This document shows positions 1 to 12,312 of a stretch of 64,000 nucleotides of DNA, piece by piece. The notes beneath the pieces were generated by a model. That model saw nothing but the letters and a program-made list of their open reading frames with translations, had not been told where the DNA came from and did no database searches. The position numbers and the translations under genes were made by a program. Every line of letters starts with the position of its first letter. The first letter of the stretch is position 1. The stretch comes from Erpetoichthys calabaricus. Its lineage: Eukaryota > Chordata > Cladistia > Polypteriformes > Polypteridae. The stretch lies in NCBI RefSeq assembly GCF_900747795.2, contig NC_041395.2, positions 34,558,097 through 34,622,096 of the forward strand. Reading direction: 5' to 3'.

Positions 1-2080
1 AACAGGCTTGTAGATGGAAGTAAAATGAGGTCAGACCTGCTCAGATTATGTTTAAAGTCATTAATATTTGGATAGTGCAGGTCCAGCTTGCAGTGTCCAG
101 GAATGGAACATGCTTAATAGACACTTCCTTTCTTGTTTGAAGTCATCAGCATTCAGAATGATTCATCATTAAGATATTGGTACAGAGTGAATCACTTCTG
201 TTGCAGAGTCAGCCTGGATGATATAATTTACTTTCATGGACAGTGATGTGGACAAATTCAGTCTGCAATTCAATGTCTGGGTCACACATTTTAGTTTTAA
301 TTGTACTGTGCTCCCTTTTTTACCATTGCACATTCATAAAAAGCTTCAGTCCCCATCCTGCTTTTTCCACCCAGTCTGCTGAAACCTATCCAGCATTAAT
401 GTATTATCTGAAATAACAGGTCTTATCTTCAATACCCAAATATCACAGTACCTGAACTTGCCATAATTTGCTATGAGATATAACAGTTCAAACAACTTAT
501 ATGAAAGCAATCAAACATTTCTCATTATATGAAGTCAGACCTGTCCTTTCCACCTTAATTTTATTCCCACTCTGGATCTTCGCTTGTTCCATCTCCAGAT
601 GAACTTGCAACTTTTATCCTTGATCTGGATATTTGCCCTTTCACCCCTTTCATTTTCAGACAAGTAGCTCTTCATATAGGGCATAACAGGGCACTTTAGG
701 TGCCACTGATCACAGCGCTACCAGGTGAATGCATGCATGTTTGATATATCCCATGTTCAACATGTGACATTTCTCAAGTTTACAGAGGCAGTTGAGGTAG
801 GTCAGTGCATGGGTCTGTGGTGATAGCAGTATCTCATCAGTTTAGTTTAAAAAGTCATTCAAAAATGTATGGTCATAAGCCAGAGGCCAAATCTTAACGT
901 TACTAATTAATAAAATTAATCTATTACATTAAAAACATTATTAATTCTAAATAAAAATGGGAAAGAGAGCTTCTGTAAAGGCTGCTGCATGGAATGGAAC
1001 CTGGAAGTGAATCATCAGCAGTTTGATCAATGATAACAGTCAAATTCTGTTATGAATCGAGAAAGCATTATGTGGAATAGTTTGAATAAAGTATCTGTTG
1101 TAAATAAGTGCATTATTATAGAAGGACAAGCCAGTATGGCTTATCTGTTAAAGAGCTAGACCTGTCTTTGACCTTCTGTATGACGCAGAACAAGAAACAT
1201 AGCCTGTGTTTACTTCAATGATGAGAAAAATTTGTAGAGAACTCTGCAATATACACAAACTACCTTAAGAACTATAGAAAAGGTTTACAAAGACTGGTAT
1301 TTCAAACAGTGAAATCCACAATTACCCACAGTACCACTCACATGGGGATTACATTAATGTGTTAATCATTCCATGAATTTAGAAAATAAAAATCTAATGG
1401 AAGCCTAATTAAAAGATATATTCAAGTTATTTCAAATGCAAAAAATTGTTGATCATCAAGTGAGAATGTCATTTTTGCTAACAGGCTTGTACCATCCAGT
1501 TAACATTTAAACCTTATGGTTTAATGAGTGTGACCTGTATCATAGATTCAAAGTCATCCAGGCTCTGCAACATACATCAAGATCTCATGGTCATTAATAT
1601 CATCGACCTTCATGTTTATATATGTGTATTGTGCGCCAGCTGGGCAGTGGTGGCACTCTTCTGTTCAGCATATTCGGTGGTCTTTGTCTGTCACCTGTGC
1701 CATATTTATCCATGCAGTGAATCAGTGCCCATCTTTGATGAATGCAGTGCTCTTTCCTTGTTGTATTTGAGGAGTTATGTCAGATTCAAACATCTACTAC
1801 CTTCTGTGCCATTTCTGTACACCTACCGTTTTTATGTAGCCAAATGATTTATTATACAGTGTTTTCATGATAATTTGCTCTGCTTCTGACCCTTGCAAGT
1901 ACTTATTTAAGATTGTGATTCCTGCTTGTTTCTTAGGCTGATTCTTCATTTAGAACAAGGTATCTTTGTGTGATTTCTTGACTACAGTTGACTACAGTCC
2001 TTGATTTGTCCTATGATAACTGCTCTTCCTCCTGCTTAGGTTCTTAGCCCTCCACTAGAAAAATACAAAATTTATGATCT
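1..2080. other. no gene recognised
   Basis: AT-rich sequence with no convincing exon, RNA gene or transposon protein on either strand. The open frame at 1524-1847 shows no recognisable domain or conserved motif and is treated as chance. Confidence 0.5.
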
Positions 2081-2089
2081 TTCAGCAAT

Positions 2090-2475
2090 AAAAAAAATAA
2101 ACATTACTTTCTTCTCTGGGTGTCATAATGAGCAATGCTGCGCATCCTCCCTCTGACACACTAACACTGAGTTCTTTTAGCCAACTAATCATTCAGCAGA
2201 GGTGTGTCAAGAAAAGCTATGGGGGCTCTTTAATACAAAAGGCAATACATCTGCTTAATATCTCACTAGGATTGTGAATGACAGGTCAGAAGTTTCCTTT
2301 CTTTTTAACTCTCTTCCCATTCTCATGTTTTTTTCAGCTGTTTTCAGGCCATAGTGTGTGCGCATATATATGTATTGATTGATTTATCTACCTATTTATG
2401 TATTTATTTATTTAAAGCGCTTCTGTCAAAAGGCAAATATCCCCCTGGTGATTAATAAAGTTCTATCTATCTCTT
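2090..2475 (+). repeat. LINE 3' end relic ending in a short ATCT tail
   Basis: The segment from about 2120 to 2230 resembles 30540-30595 plus 31325-31370, so both are copies of one LINE family. It ends with the AT-rich 3' signature GATTAATAAAGTTC followed by a few TATC units at about 2464-2475. Only the 3' end is present, as expected of a 5'-truncated LINE. Confidence 0.55.
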
Positions 2476-3444
2476 TATAATTTGCTCAATTGGATGATAA
2501 CAAGTTACCTTTTTGACATAACTAAAGTTTTATACATACTTCAAATTAAACACATTTTGTGTGACTTATTTGCCAGACTGCCAGATTAAAATTAAATTAA
2601 ATTAAAGTCGCCAGACAATGATCTCATCCTTTGTAATTCTATTCATATAGTGTATTTACTCTAAATACTGTTTTAAAGGTGTGCATATTAGGTAAACTGT
2701 CAATTCTAAACTGACCCTGTATAAGTGATTGTGGCCTGGTCCCAGTATTAAATGGATGGCACAAGTTCCCGATAATAGAATACGGTCGTAAAGATTTTGT
2801 GCTTTTTTCCTACCATGATGTGACTATTTATCCTAAAAGGACAGGGAACATAGGATGTTATGATCACTTTAATATCTTTCTGGACTAGGAGGTTCAATCA
2901 CATTTCCCCAGTGCCACTTTGCCACCCTAACTGATATCTTCAGAAAAGTTAATAATGTACAGTAAAAATACCAGCAATTGCCATCTACAGAAGTTTTCAG
3001 ATGACTCCTCCATCATAGGCTTCATTAATAATTTAGATGAATCACAGTACAAGAGGCTTGTGGAGGACTTTGTTTTGTAGTGAAGGAAGAACCACCTGCA
3101 GCTCAACATCTGCAAGACAAAAGAGTTGATGAAGGATTTCTGGAGTGTTTAGGAGCACCTGAGACCTGTCAGCATTCAGGGATAGGACATGGAAGTGGTG
3201 CAGAGCTACAAGAACCTGGAGGTTCACATAAACAGCAAACTGGACTGGTCTGACAACACAGTGGCACTGTAGAAAAAGGGCACATGCAGCCCATATATCC
3301 TGAGGAGACTCATGTCTTTTGATGTATACAGCAAGCTGCTGGAAATGTTCTACTAGTCCATAGAGGCCAGTGTATTGTTCTACATTGTGGTCTCCTGGAG
3401 AGGTAACCTGAGTTCAAAATATACAAAATGCCTGAACAAAAATA

Positions 3445-4475
3445 CAGTAATCCCCCGCTCTATCGCGGTTCAGCTATTGAGCTCCCACTACATTGTGGAT
3501 TTATTAATACTATTATTATTACCCACCCCCACTTTTGATTTACCAGATAAACAATTTAAAGAGATTGTTATTTTCGTGGGAATTGTTACATATGCATTAT
3601 TTTCATTCTTACTTTAAAACTTTTGTAAAAACAATATTTGTCCTTTATTTCCTGCCCCGGGCGTGGTTAAATATCTTTCTCGTGGCACTTATAACACTGC
3701 TCGAGTTGTGAAAGGGAGGTCTGAATGCACGCTAAAGAGATGCTATCGGTTCAGCTGGTGTCTTGCTGCTGCTGCTGGCCAGCTGTGTGTTGTGCTTATC
3801 GCGCTTTGCATCAATCACTTAAAAGCCTGTGCAGCAGCTGTCCTTTTTCCACTTTGCGTCTCTGCCGCTCGCTTTGTGATGGGGGATGGCTGAACAAATG
3901 CTAAGCAGAAGTGGACAGATCAGCTACTGGCTTTGTGCTGCTTCTGCCAAGATGCATGCCTGTTCTGTTTTGAGTTTGTGTGTGGGGCTGGGGGGCTGAA
4001 TGCACGCTAAGGAGAAGTGCTCGGATCTGGTCACAATCGCTTTGCTCAAACCCCCGCCTCCCCCGGAGGCTCGCTATGCTCCTGCCACTTCGTCTTGAGA
4101 AGGGGGGAGCTGAATGCATGGTAAGGAGAAGTGGACTTTGTGCTGGCTCTGTGCTGCTTCTTTTTCAACTTGTCACGCTGCGTGTCAATCATTTAAAAGC
4201 CTCTACAGCAGCTCTTACCCTGTCTCACTGCCTTGTCTTGCGTGAAGTTAAAATGTTTTATAATAGAGTGATGTTACTCATATCCTTAGCCCGACATCCG
4301 CATATCATATGTGTTTACAAAGTGTGTTTTAATAAGTTTACATGTGTTTAAAGTGTGTGGGATGGGTTATTTAAGGCTTAAACTATAAAAAAAAAATGGT
4401 CTTTCTATATCGTGGATTTTCACCTATAGCGGGTGGGTCTGGAACATAACTTCCGCGATAGGCAGGGGATTACTG
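3445..4475. mobile_element. Tigger/pogo-like non-autonomous DNA transposon, inserted in a LINE
   Basis: It begins CAGTAATCCCCCGC and ends with the inverted counterpart GGCAGGGGATTACTG, flanked by TA on both sides (3443-3444 and 4476-4477), the target duplication of Tc1/mariner and pogo elements. There is no transposase frame. Internally it carries repeated modules: GAATGCACGCTAA near 3724 and 3999 with a variant at 4109, GTGCTGCTTCT near 3939 and 4149, and (T/C)TTAAAAGCCT near 3820 and 4193. Its 3' part matches, in inverse orientation, the element at 41582-42507. Confidence 0.75.
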
Positions 4476-4883
4476 TATCAAGAAAGCCATCACAGGACTA
4501 ACTATGGGCTTACTAGAAGATACCATGGGAAAGAGAAATGCAGCAAAACTGAAAAATCCCCTCCAGGAGGTGCTGTCTTGGAGCACTTTTAGCCACAGAC
4601 TCATGCCTCTATGGTGTGCTAAGAAGTGCCTCTGGGGATTGTTTCTACTTGCTGGTATCACGAAATTCAATGCATCCTCCCAATGTCCCAGGCTAAGCAC
4701 TTATACGTTTCCTTGTATGTGTTTTGCTTTTTCTGCACAACATATGTCATATTTATTTATTTGTTTATTTATTAATCTATCTATTTAATGATTGTATTAT
4801 TTGTCCTGTGAGTTTGTATCTTTGCTTTTTATGTTTACACTGATACATGCATCTAAATTTCTCCTTGTGATAAATTACGTTTA

Positions 4884-4965
4884 TCTAATCTAATCTAATC
4901 TAATCTAATCTAATCTAATCTAATCTAATCTAATCTAATCTAATCTAATCTAATCTAATCTAATC
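4884..4965. repeat. TCTAA pentanucleotide array
   Basis: About 16 near-perfect copies of TAATC/TCTAA. It directly follows the LINE 3' end, where related LINEs carry ATCT repeats, so it probably grew from that LINE's tail. Confidence 0.95.
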
Positions 4966-5132
4966 AGATATCTAATATAACAGGTTAATGAGAATTTACT
5001 CACTGCTACAGAGAGCTTTGATTTTGCAAGAAAGTTAAGAGCTTTTCATATATAATTTTACCTATTTGTTGCAAGAATAAAGCTGTTACACTGCATATAT
5101 TGACTAGATGCTGCACATCTGTAATTTATGAA

Positions 5133-6059
5133 TTACTTTACATTATTATGATACCTATTCAAGCAGTTAAAAACCCCAGACAGCTCCTTACGAACATCTT
5201 TACAAACGAAAATATATAAGATGGGATCCATAAGGTTGTTAAAGCTTAGTAAGCCAAGAGATATCTGGAAGTAAAGAAACATTTTAGCCTCAAAATTGCA
5301 AATATTATCAGAAAAAAGCACTCCCACAAATTTAACATAACAGGTTGCATGGTAAGGCCCAAGTCCTATGACAAATATGAATAATACAACGCAAAATAAG
5401 CGTTTTATCCTTTTCTTTTCATTTTCCGGAACTGATAAAGATTTGTTAATGACCTTCCGAGTTTTGTCATGTAAAATCAGTAAAACCAGCAGTGGCAAGG
5501 GAAAAGTAAATGTTAAAGTTATTAATCGGAAGATAGTGTAAGCTTTCTCTGAAGGATAACTCTCTAAACACAGACCCTCTTTGGCACTTTGATCGAACCC
5601 CAGAAAATAAGCTATAGATGTCAACAAGGAAATACTCAGCCAAGCACTTATACAAATTAAGCATGAGTTTCTGAGTTTTTGGTGACTTTGAAACCTTAGA
5701 GGATGGACAACAGCCACATACCGTTCCAATGAAATTGTGACTATGAAAAAAGTATTAGTAGTTTGGTTGATCCAGTACATGACACCACTCACAGGACAAG
5801 ATACTCCCCCAAAATTCCACTTATGACCCTTTCTGTAGTAGTCAATCCATAAAGGTAAGGTGAGGATTTGAAGCAGATCTGACAAAAGCAGATTGATAAC
5901 AAACACTGGAAGAATGTTTTCTGACTTGATCATGCAGTAAAGACCATAAAGTGCTAATAAATTTATGGGAAGACCAATACAAAAAACAAAACCATAAAGG
6001 ACTGGTAAGAATACGACATCAGAATTAAAATCAATATTTGTACATGTTGTGTTGTTCAT
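5133..6059 (-). CDS. class A GPCR, GPR4/GPR65/GPR68/GPR132-like
   Basis: Intact, single-exon seven-transmembrane receptor of 308 residues from the preferred start at 6059. An in-frame Met at 6101 would add 14 residues, but the inner Met gives the typical short N-terminus MNNTTC with an N-glycosylation site (NTT). Visible landmarks: GLPINLLALYG in TM1, LLLSDLL in TM2, LTLPLWIDYY at the top of TM2, a TM3 cysteine (GGVSCP) pairing with an ECL2 cysteine (EGLCLE), SLERYVAVVHPLRF at the end of TM3 (ERY in place of DRY), EKKRIKRL leading into TM6 with GLGPYHATCYVKF, and DPILYIF in TM7. The LPLWIDY, GPYH and DPILY motifs fit the proton/lysolipid-sensing group and related P2Y-like receptors. That family couples to G proteins at the plasma membrane, often in leukocytes. 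The exact orthologue is undecided and the ligand cannot be read from sequence. Confidence 0.8.
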   Translation of the reverse strand: MNNTTCTNIDFNSDVVFLPVLYGFVFCIGLPINLLALYGLYCMIKSENILPVFVINLLLSDLLQILTLPLWIDYYRKGHKWNFGGVSCPVSGVMYWINQTTNTFFIVTISLERYVAVVHPLRFQSHQKLRNSCLICISAWLSISLLTSIAYFLGFDQSAKEGLCLESYPSEKAYTIFRLITLTFTFPLPLLVLLILHDKTRKVINKSLSVPENEKKRIKRLFCVVLFIFVIGLGPYHATCYVKFVGVLFSDNICNFEAKMFLYFQISLGLLSFNNLMDPILYIFVCKDVRKELSGVFNCLNRYHNNVK

Positions 6060-7000
6060 TTTTATACGTGCAGAGTTCTGTTGGAGTCGTTTATAAAACA
6101 AAGGATCTGCAGTGACTATAAGACATTGATTGCTTCAGATGGTGATATCTTCTTTGAAATATTCCCACTGAGGTGTCATCATCAAAAGCTAATGTACCTA
6201 TCAGAAAAAAAGCAAAACAACAGAGTAAGCCAACAGTTTAATATGTACAATTATTTGAACAGTTGCAGCATTTAAAGAGCTGATGCTCCAGAGTGTTTAT
6301 AAAGATAAATACGTTATTTTTTCGAAATCTACTCAGTGTTACACTTTTTGATGGATGGAACAGGTCCTGGCCAATGATGTTACAGATGAAAATACTACAT
6401 AAAAATAGAAGGGTAGATATGTGGCTCCAGAGGCATGTACAACTTTAAAAGTTCACATCTCTCACCTGTATTTATTTGACATCAATTAGTTGTGCTAAAT
6501 CTCAAAGACCATGTACCAATATGGGAAAAAAAATAGTTTTGACAGTGTTGGAGACAGACTAAGTATAAAAAACATTTTCCAGACTCTCGAGTAGCCCAGA
6601 TATGGCTATAGTGGAATTTGATGACAATATGGAAAAGAGGGCATATAACATCCCAAGTGGTCACTTGCAGTATTGTGTACTCATTTTTAGATTATTTGCA
6701 GCAGCAGTGAGATATCAGCGTCTGGTGGGAAAACGTTTAAGCTTCCATTTGCAATATGGTGTGATGCATTTAGAGAACATTGTGGTGATTTTATTTTTTT
6801 GACAGCAGGAGTAATGAACTTCAACCATCTTAAAGAAATCAATTAAATTTTAAAGGACACTGGCCAACATATCAACCATTTTTCAATGAAAAGGAATATA
6901 TTTGAGATAGATGGTAGCTTAAGCTAGGGTAAAACCACAGATGCCAAAGGTGAAAGCAGCAATGGAATAGCCTATTTCCAAAAAAGACACAAGGTTTTTT
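6060..7000. other. upstream region of the receptor gene; no other feature recognised
   Basis: Probably holds the 5' UTR and promoter of the minus-strand receptor gene, but I could not identify a splice acceptor, TATA box or start site with confidence. Short open frames at 6081-6275 and 6602-6802 have no recognisable content. Confidence 0.3.
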
Positions 7001-7019
7001 CAAAACTATGCATTATTAA

Positions 7020-7385
7020 AGGAGGTTTATAGCCCACTTTTCTTAAAAAGGTACCACCATTCACAGGATTAATACAGAAATGGGCATCCAATACAGGTTT
7101 GTGGAACCCCCTAAGCTTAATGCCCTTAAAGGTTCCTTTTGAGGTCTCCTAAATTCCCATACACTTTTGCACTCTAGATGGATGCATCAGAGGCAAGACT
7201 AGGAGTTGTCTTGTCTCAGCTAATTTATGAAGGGTACTTCCCGATGTTGTATCCCTTCCTGAAGCTATCAATGGCAGACAAAAGCATAAGGAACTTGCAG
7301 TAAATTGCATCATGGAGCAACTGAAATACCACTTTCTTTGTCAGAAATTCATGCTGGTCACTGCCTTAAAGTGAATAGCTAATGA
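7020..7385 (+). mobile_element. Ty3/gypsy-type LTR retrotransposon fossil, pol fragment
   Basis: A short stretch near 7185-7255 resembles the start of the RNase H region of Ty3/gypsy pol (MDASEARLGVVLSQ against the family pattern TDAS...G.VLSQ). It is a broken old fragment with no flanking LTRs that I can identify. Confidence 0.5.
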
Positions 7386-7867
7386 CAAGGAAAGTAATCT
7401 CTTGTGCATTTGGGTTTTGTCATTATTCATTGAATTATTAAGCATTAATTTTAATATTTTTTCTGTGATTTTCTGTTGATGTCTTTGTGATGTCATTTTG
7501 TATTTAACTTTGGATATCATCTATGCCCTTTTCTGTTTGTATGTATGGCTGCTGTTGTTTATTTTCACTATGCCCATTGTCAATCACTGTGATATAGGAG
7601 TCACGTAACCTTTAATGTCATAGCCCCTCCTCCTGAGAATTAACTCTAGTCAGGAGGAAAAGATCTAGATCAGATGGGTAGAAATAGAAAATGTCCAAGA
7701 ATTCACATTACTGAGAAGTGTAGTGAACTTCTTTTTGGAACAGAGACATGGAGGAAAACAATAAATTTTGTTAAAATCCTATGTGTGTTTGTCAGTGAAA
7801 CATGTTAGGAGTGAGGTGACCAAATACAATCAGCAATACCTTCCTATGTCAATGGACAAAACAGCAA

Positions 7868-8335
7868 CCTTGTCATGCTTGGGTCACAGAATTGCACAGA
7901 AACACAGTAGATTGTTGAGTCAGGAACTTTTATTCAAACACTTCAAATGAACATATGTCCCTTTCAAAAGTAAAACGAGCTCCATGTGAAGACAGAGGGG
8001 ACAGATCCATCTCTTAATTAAAAGTAAACACATTTTCCTCTTCATAGGGGTGTGTGTCGGGGTGGGACCCCCAATAGGAGCAGAGGACATCTGGGGAAGG
8101 AAAGAGAGAGAGAGAGACAAAGCAAAGAGGACAGGTGCTGTTCAGACTTTTAAGTATGCAAAGCACCGCGCAAGAAGCATATCATGCGACAGAGCAGCAG
8201 CACCAGTCCAGCAAGTAAGGGAGCAAAGAGGAGGTAAACTGTATTTATTCCCATTGTATCAGCGTTTAAAAGGGGGTTTTGGAGAAGCATCCGTGTCTTC
8301 TAGGGGTGCGTTCAGCCCCCCTGTTCACAACCTAT
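7868..8335 (-). mobile_element. fragment of Tigger-like element (same family as 34471-35367)
   Basis: Closely parallels 34574-35090 in the same orientation: CATGCTTGGGTCACAGA, the block around CAAAAGT-AAAC, TTAAGTATGCAAAGCACCGC and the end near TTCAGCCCCCCTG. Both terminal inverted repeats are missing. It is more diverged than the two full-length copies, so probably an older insertion. Confidence 0.7.
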
Positions 8336-8344
8336 ATCCACTAC

Positions 8345-8600
8345 AATCAAGATCAGAAAGTGGAATTGTATGGGCCACACACTGAGAAAAAAGAACTGTG
8401 ACATGATAAAACAAGCATTGAAGTGGAACCCCCAAGGAAATGTAAATGTGGATGACCAAAGAACACCAGCCGCAGGGGATTAATTGACCTTCAAAAATTT
8501 TGTTTTTTCAGGGGTGAAACAAAGAACATCGCCAAGCATAGAAAGAGATGGAAGGCTACTGTCTTCACCCAATATCCACCTGGAATGAAATGGACTAAGC
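8345..8600 (+). repeat. LINE relic, C-terminal end of the reverse transcriptase ORF
   Basis: The translation in pieces gives GIVWATH, then QALKWNPQG-like text and a tryptophan-rich end, which fits the familiar LINE C-terminus pattern (W-x-GH...R...AL-W-P-G-R-RGRP). Stops interrupt it. Clade not determined. Confidence 0.45.
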
Positions 8601-9221
8601 CAGAAACTAAACTAAGTCGTCCAACTATATATGTTATGATTGGTATTCTTCATTATTTTTCATTAGTTCCTCTGCACATATTTTGCTTTTCCTTATATTT
8701 TGGTTGCAGAATTTATTTCTGACATTGATTAATTTCTAAAATGTTGTTTTCAAATGTTTTTTTTTTCAAAACCATTTAGATTTTTATGCCTGATGTAATT
8801 GACACAACATCTTAAAATGCCACCAGTGACGATCTTTAATTATCTATTATATATTATATAATTATATATTAATTAAGTCAGCGGATAACTTAAAAAATTT
8901 TTGTGTTCGTTTATTTGTTCTTTATTATTGTTATTGAACTGTGTTTTGACTTCAACTTGAATTTTTTTGGTTTTTAAGTTGATTTTGATGATAGACAAGA
9001 TGGATTCTTCATAACAGTTCTTGGCTGATTTCTCAACATGTCCCCTCCCAGTCAACTCTACTTGTCTCAATTTTCTCTTTTTTTTGTTAACTATAATGAT
9101 TTAGAATGGTAGTGCTCTACTTTTGATGTTCAAGCTTTGGATTGAAATTCATACTTTTGTGGTGAAGAAATTAGATTATTATTAAAAGGGTATCTTATTT
9201 ATAGTCGATACGTAGACTTTA

Positions 9222-9303
9222 ATCTCAAAGGGAAGCGAACCCAGGTCCCCAGGTCTCCCAACTGCGAGGCAGTAGCAGTACCCACTGTGCCACCGTGCCG
9301 CCC
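9222..9303 (-). repeat. tRNA-derived SINE head fragment
   Basis: On the minus strand it reads GGCGGCACGGTGGCACAGTG and then a box-B-like GGGTTCGCTTCCC. It is the 5' part of the SINE seen nearly complete at 60398-60766. Confidence 0.75.
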
Positions 9304-9790
9304 CTAACCAAAAATAATAATTCAATAAAAAATAATGAAAAATATATAATATGAAGGCATTAGTACAATAAACATGTACATACAGTGCATATAGCGCAAA
9401 TGGTTCATAAAGTGACTCAGGTTGTGCAATGTTACAGTGGAAGTGCCAGTTTACAGTGAAGTAATTGTAATTGTAAGTACAAGCATTTCTATTGGGAGTA
9501 CTTGATGGACTGATTGAGTGTGTTTATAGCTCTTGGGATGAAGCTGTTTCTGAGCCTCAAGGTCTGTGCAGGAAAGGGTCTAAAGCATTTGCTGGATTGG
9601 AGAAGTTCAAGTAGACTGTGACATGGCTGAATGGAATCCATGCAGATGCTGGTGGCTTTCCTTAAGCAGCATGTACTGTAAAAGTCCTCCAGGACTGGAA
9701 GCTGTATCCCTATAACCCTCTGCGCTGTTCACACAATTCGCTGTAGAGCTTTCTGATCAGCTACTATACAGCTATGATATCACATACTCA
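9304..9790. repeat. interspersed repeat, probably an antisense LINE relic
   Basis: Contains phrases common in fish LINE-derived repeats (TAGCTCTTGGGATGAAGCTG, GTCCTCCAGGACTGGAAGCT, TGCGCTGTTCACACAA). No frame survives. Directly abuts the SINE head on its left. Confidence 0.4.
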
Positions 9791-10060
9791 TACAATGGGT
9801 TAAAATACTCTGGTACACTGAGAGTAACAATGCTAAACCAGCTTTGGTATCTTGGATAGTTTGTTCATTCCATGCACCATAATATTGTTACAGAATGATT
9901 ACAATCAAGCGCATTAAATTTGTTAACAATATGTAATTAATTTTGGAGTATTTAATAAATCCCACATCACTGATGTGAATCTGAAAAAAGGTAGACCAAA
10001 TACAAAGAGTGGCACTCGTTTGACGCTGGGTGCTGCTAGTTTGCAAAACCAAGCAGAAAT

Positions 10061-10441
10061 ATGAGTAAGTTAGATAGTAAAATTAAAGTACTTGCTGCTA
10101 GGCTTGAAGAAGTTAAGCAAACATTTATGACTCATATTGAAATAGTTGAACAATCGACATCTGCCACTGATGAAAAAGCAATGGCTGCAAAATCAGAATG
10201 CAAAGTGCTTGCTGACAAACTGGCTATGCTGGAAGATAGATATAGAAAGAACAACATCAGAACTAAATGTCTTCCTGAAAAATGTGAAAGTCCAAACCCA
10301 GTGAAATTCATAGCTGAACAATTCTCTAAAATAACTGGAGAGAACTTTACATCGGACATCAAGATCTCAGCAGCCTGCCGTATACGTGGATTGAATGCCT
10401 CAAAACCAAAAAGCATGATTGTCTGTTTCAACAAACTATAG
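10061..10441 (+). pseudogene. L1-type ORF1 protein remnant
   Basis: A 126-residue open segment with an N-terminal heptad pattern (KIKVLAARLEEVKQ, coiled coil) followed by LEDRYRKNNIRTKCLPE. The last phrase is the signature of L1 ORF1 RNA-binding proteins (LEDRSRRNNIR.-GLPE in the family). Further ORF1-like sequence continues past the stop to about 10620. These proteins trimerise and coat LINE RNA. Here the frame is cut by stops, so it is a relic. Confidence 0.7.
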
Positions 10442-11459
10442 GTTGGGAGCATACATCTCTTCTTATACTGAAAGAGGACATTATATTTGAAAATAACCGC
10501 ATTCATTTTTTCCCAGATTTCTCCCCTGCAACAGCTGCTAAATACGTTGCATTCTACAGCATTAAACAGAGCCTACATTAAGCTGAAATCAGATACAGCC
10601 TCTTGTACCTTGCCAAACTGAAAGTGATCATTAAATGTCAATTTTAAATTTTTAGCTGATGGAGCAGAAAAAGAGCTAAGAAGACTGATCTCAACATCCA
10701 TTTGAAACACGATCATGAGTCTGTGTGTTCTGGCAAGGCAAAGAACATTCTACTTGCAGCTTTCAACTTTTAATGTTTGTAATGTAACATTTGCCATAAC
10801 TATATATTTTTTCCTCTTCTACCACCTTTTTTGTTTTTGTTAAAGTTCAATTATTATATTGAAATTTCTTCCATTAATTATATGTACATTTTGGCTACCA
10901 TAAAGTAACCAGCTATTGAGATGTTTTTTTTCCATATCATACCTTTGGTTTATTACATTGGTACTGTCTAGGTTTATTGTATTTGGACTGTGCTTTCATA
11001 AATGATGTCAGTTTTAACCTTTTCTGCACCACTGCTGTGGGGTTCGTTTTGTTCTGATGTGCTCTGTCTCTTGGCATGTCATAGGACCGGGACTTTGTGA
11101 AGTGTGGTCTGCCTCACTTGGGGAGGCAAAATGGGGTGGCGGTTGAGACAGGGAGAGAAAGAGAGAAATGCTATTTCTTATTTATCCTATCTACCCCAAT
11201 AACCATAAGTGTTAACATAAAAATAGGCTCTATGGCCATAACACCTAGCAATAACAGGAAATCTATGTCAAATCTGTCATATATGTACTACCTCAAATCT
11301 ATCATATATGTACCACCTTAAGACTACAAAATATCAACAGAAGTTCAGAAGCAATGTCTTTATGACCAAATAGTGAACTTAGTGAGCTGAAATGTCAAAA
11401 GTCTTAATCATGAATTAAAGAGAAAGAAACTTTTCTCTCACTTAACAGGTCTAAATGTC

Positions 11460-12211
11460 TTGATAGTATTCTTACAGGAGACTCATTTAATAAGTAAGGA
11501 CCAGTTTTGCTTGCAAAGAGAGTGGATTGGTCAAATTTTTCACTCCTGCTATACAAAGAAAACTAGGGGTGTGGGAATCTTAATACACAGAACTATTCCA
11601 TTTGAAGTGTCAGACATAACATCTGATCCTGAAGGCCGATATGTCATGGTGATGGACAATTTATTTAATACAAAAGTGATTTTGATAAATATCTATGCAC
11701 CTAACATGGATGATAGAGATTTCATCCCAAATGTAATTGCAATTGTTCCTAATGTAAGCACTCTTAAAATTATAATGGCTGGGGACTTTAATTGTGTTTT
11801 AAATCCAAACCTGGATAGATCTTCAGCTACAGTGGCAATGACATCTAATACTGTAAAAATAATTACACAGTTTACAATGAATCATAACTTATCAGACTCA
11901 TGGAGGTTTTCAAATCATAATCTAAGAGCATATTCCTTCTTCTCACACTTGATTATTTCTTCATAGACAATCCTTTTTTGTCTTTTATCAAATCTTGTAA
12001 GTACAACACTATTATCTCTGACCATGCCCCTCTGATCATGGAGCTTAAATCGCTATGTTCTACGCATTCATCACGTAAATGGCGTCTTAACCCCTGTCAT
12101 TGGCTCATGAGAATACGTATAGAATTCATATACAAGCAGATTGATTATTTTCTTGAGACAAATGAATCCTCAGAGCAGGAATACTCTGGGAAACTCCCAA
12201 GGTATTTTTAA
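11460..12211 (+). pseudogene. L1-type endonuclease domain remnant (ORF2 N-terminus)
   Basis: Reads FLQETHL, GVGILIHR, NIYAPNMDDRDF, AGDFNCVLNPNLDRSS and, after a stop and frame change near 11966, ISDHAPLIMEL. These are the ordered motifs of the apurinic/apyrimidinic endonuclease that nicks target DNA for L1 insertion: catalytic Glu in QETH, Asp and Asn in GDFN, and the SDH triad end. The catalytic residues are still visible. The reading frame is broken and the reverse transcriptase core does not follow. Confidence 0.8.
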
Positions 12212-12312
12212 GAGGCCAGATTACTTCATATCTTTCTAACAAAAATAAATTGGAAATCAAGAAGGCATCTGAGGTAATCAGTGAAATTACCAGAATAAAT
12301 TTAGATTACACC

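Larger units (their letters stand above)
2955..4965 (+). repeat. LINE relic (reverse transcriptase part) split by a Tigger-like element
   Basis: Broken plus-strand frames from about 2985 to 3440 give reverse transcriptase-like text: FSDDSS (the F-x-DD palm box), then NHLQLNICKTKEL, then PVSIQG and INSKLDWSDNT. These match the order seen in common fish LINEs. The frame contains stops and shifts. The coding trace resumes after the inserted element at 4478 with KKAITGL and ends in an AT-rich 3' tail that runs into the TCTAA array at 4884-4965. The clade is uncertain. It is a dead, 5'-truncated copy. Confidence 0.65.

Noticed and set aside
3663-4351. Open frames within the Tigger-like element at 3445-4475
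   Set aside because: Overlapping frames on both strands, GC-rich internal modules, no transposase motif; explained by the repeated modules.
9222-9303. tRNA gene on the minus strand
   Set aside because: Box A and B are those of the SINE head repeated at five other places; stems do not fold as a tRNA.
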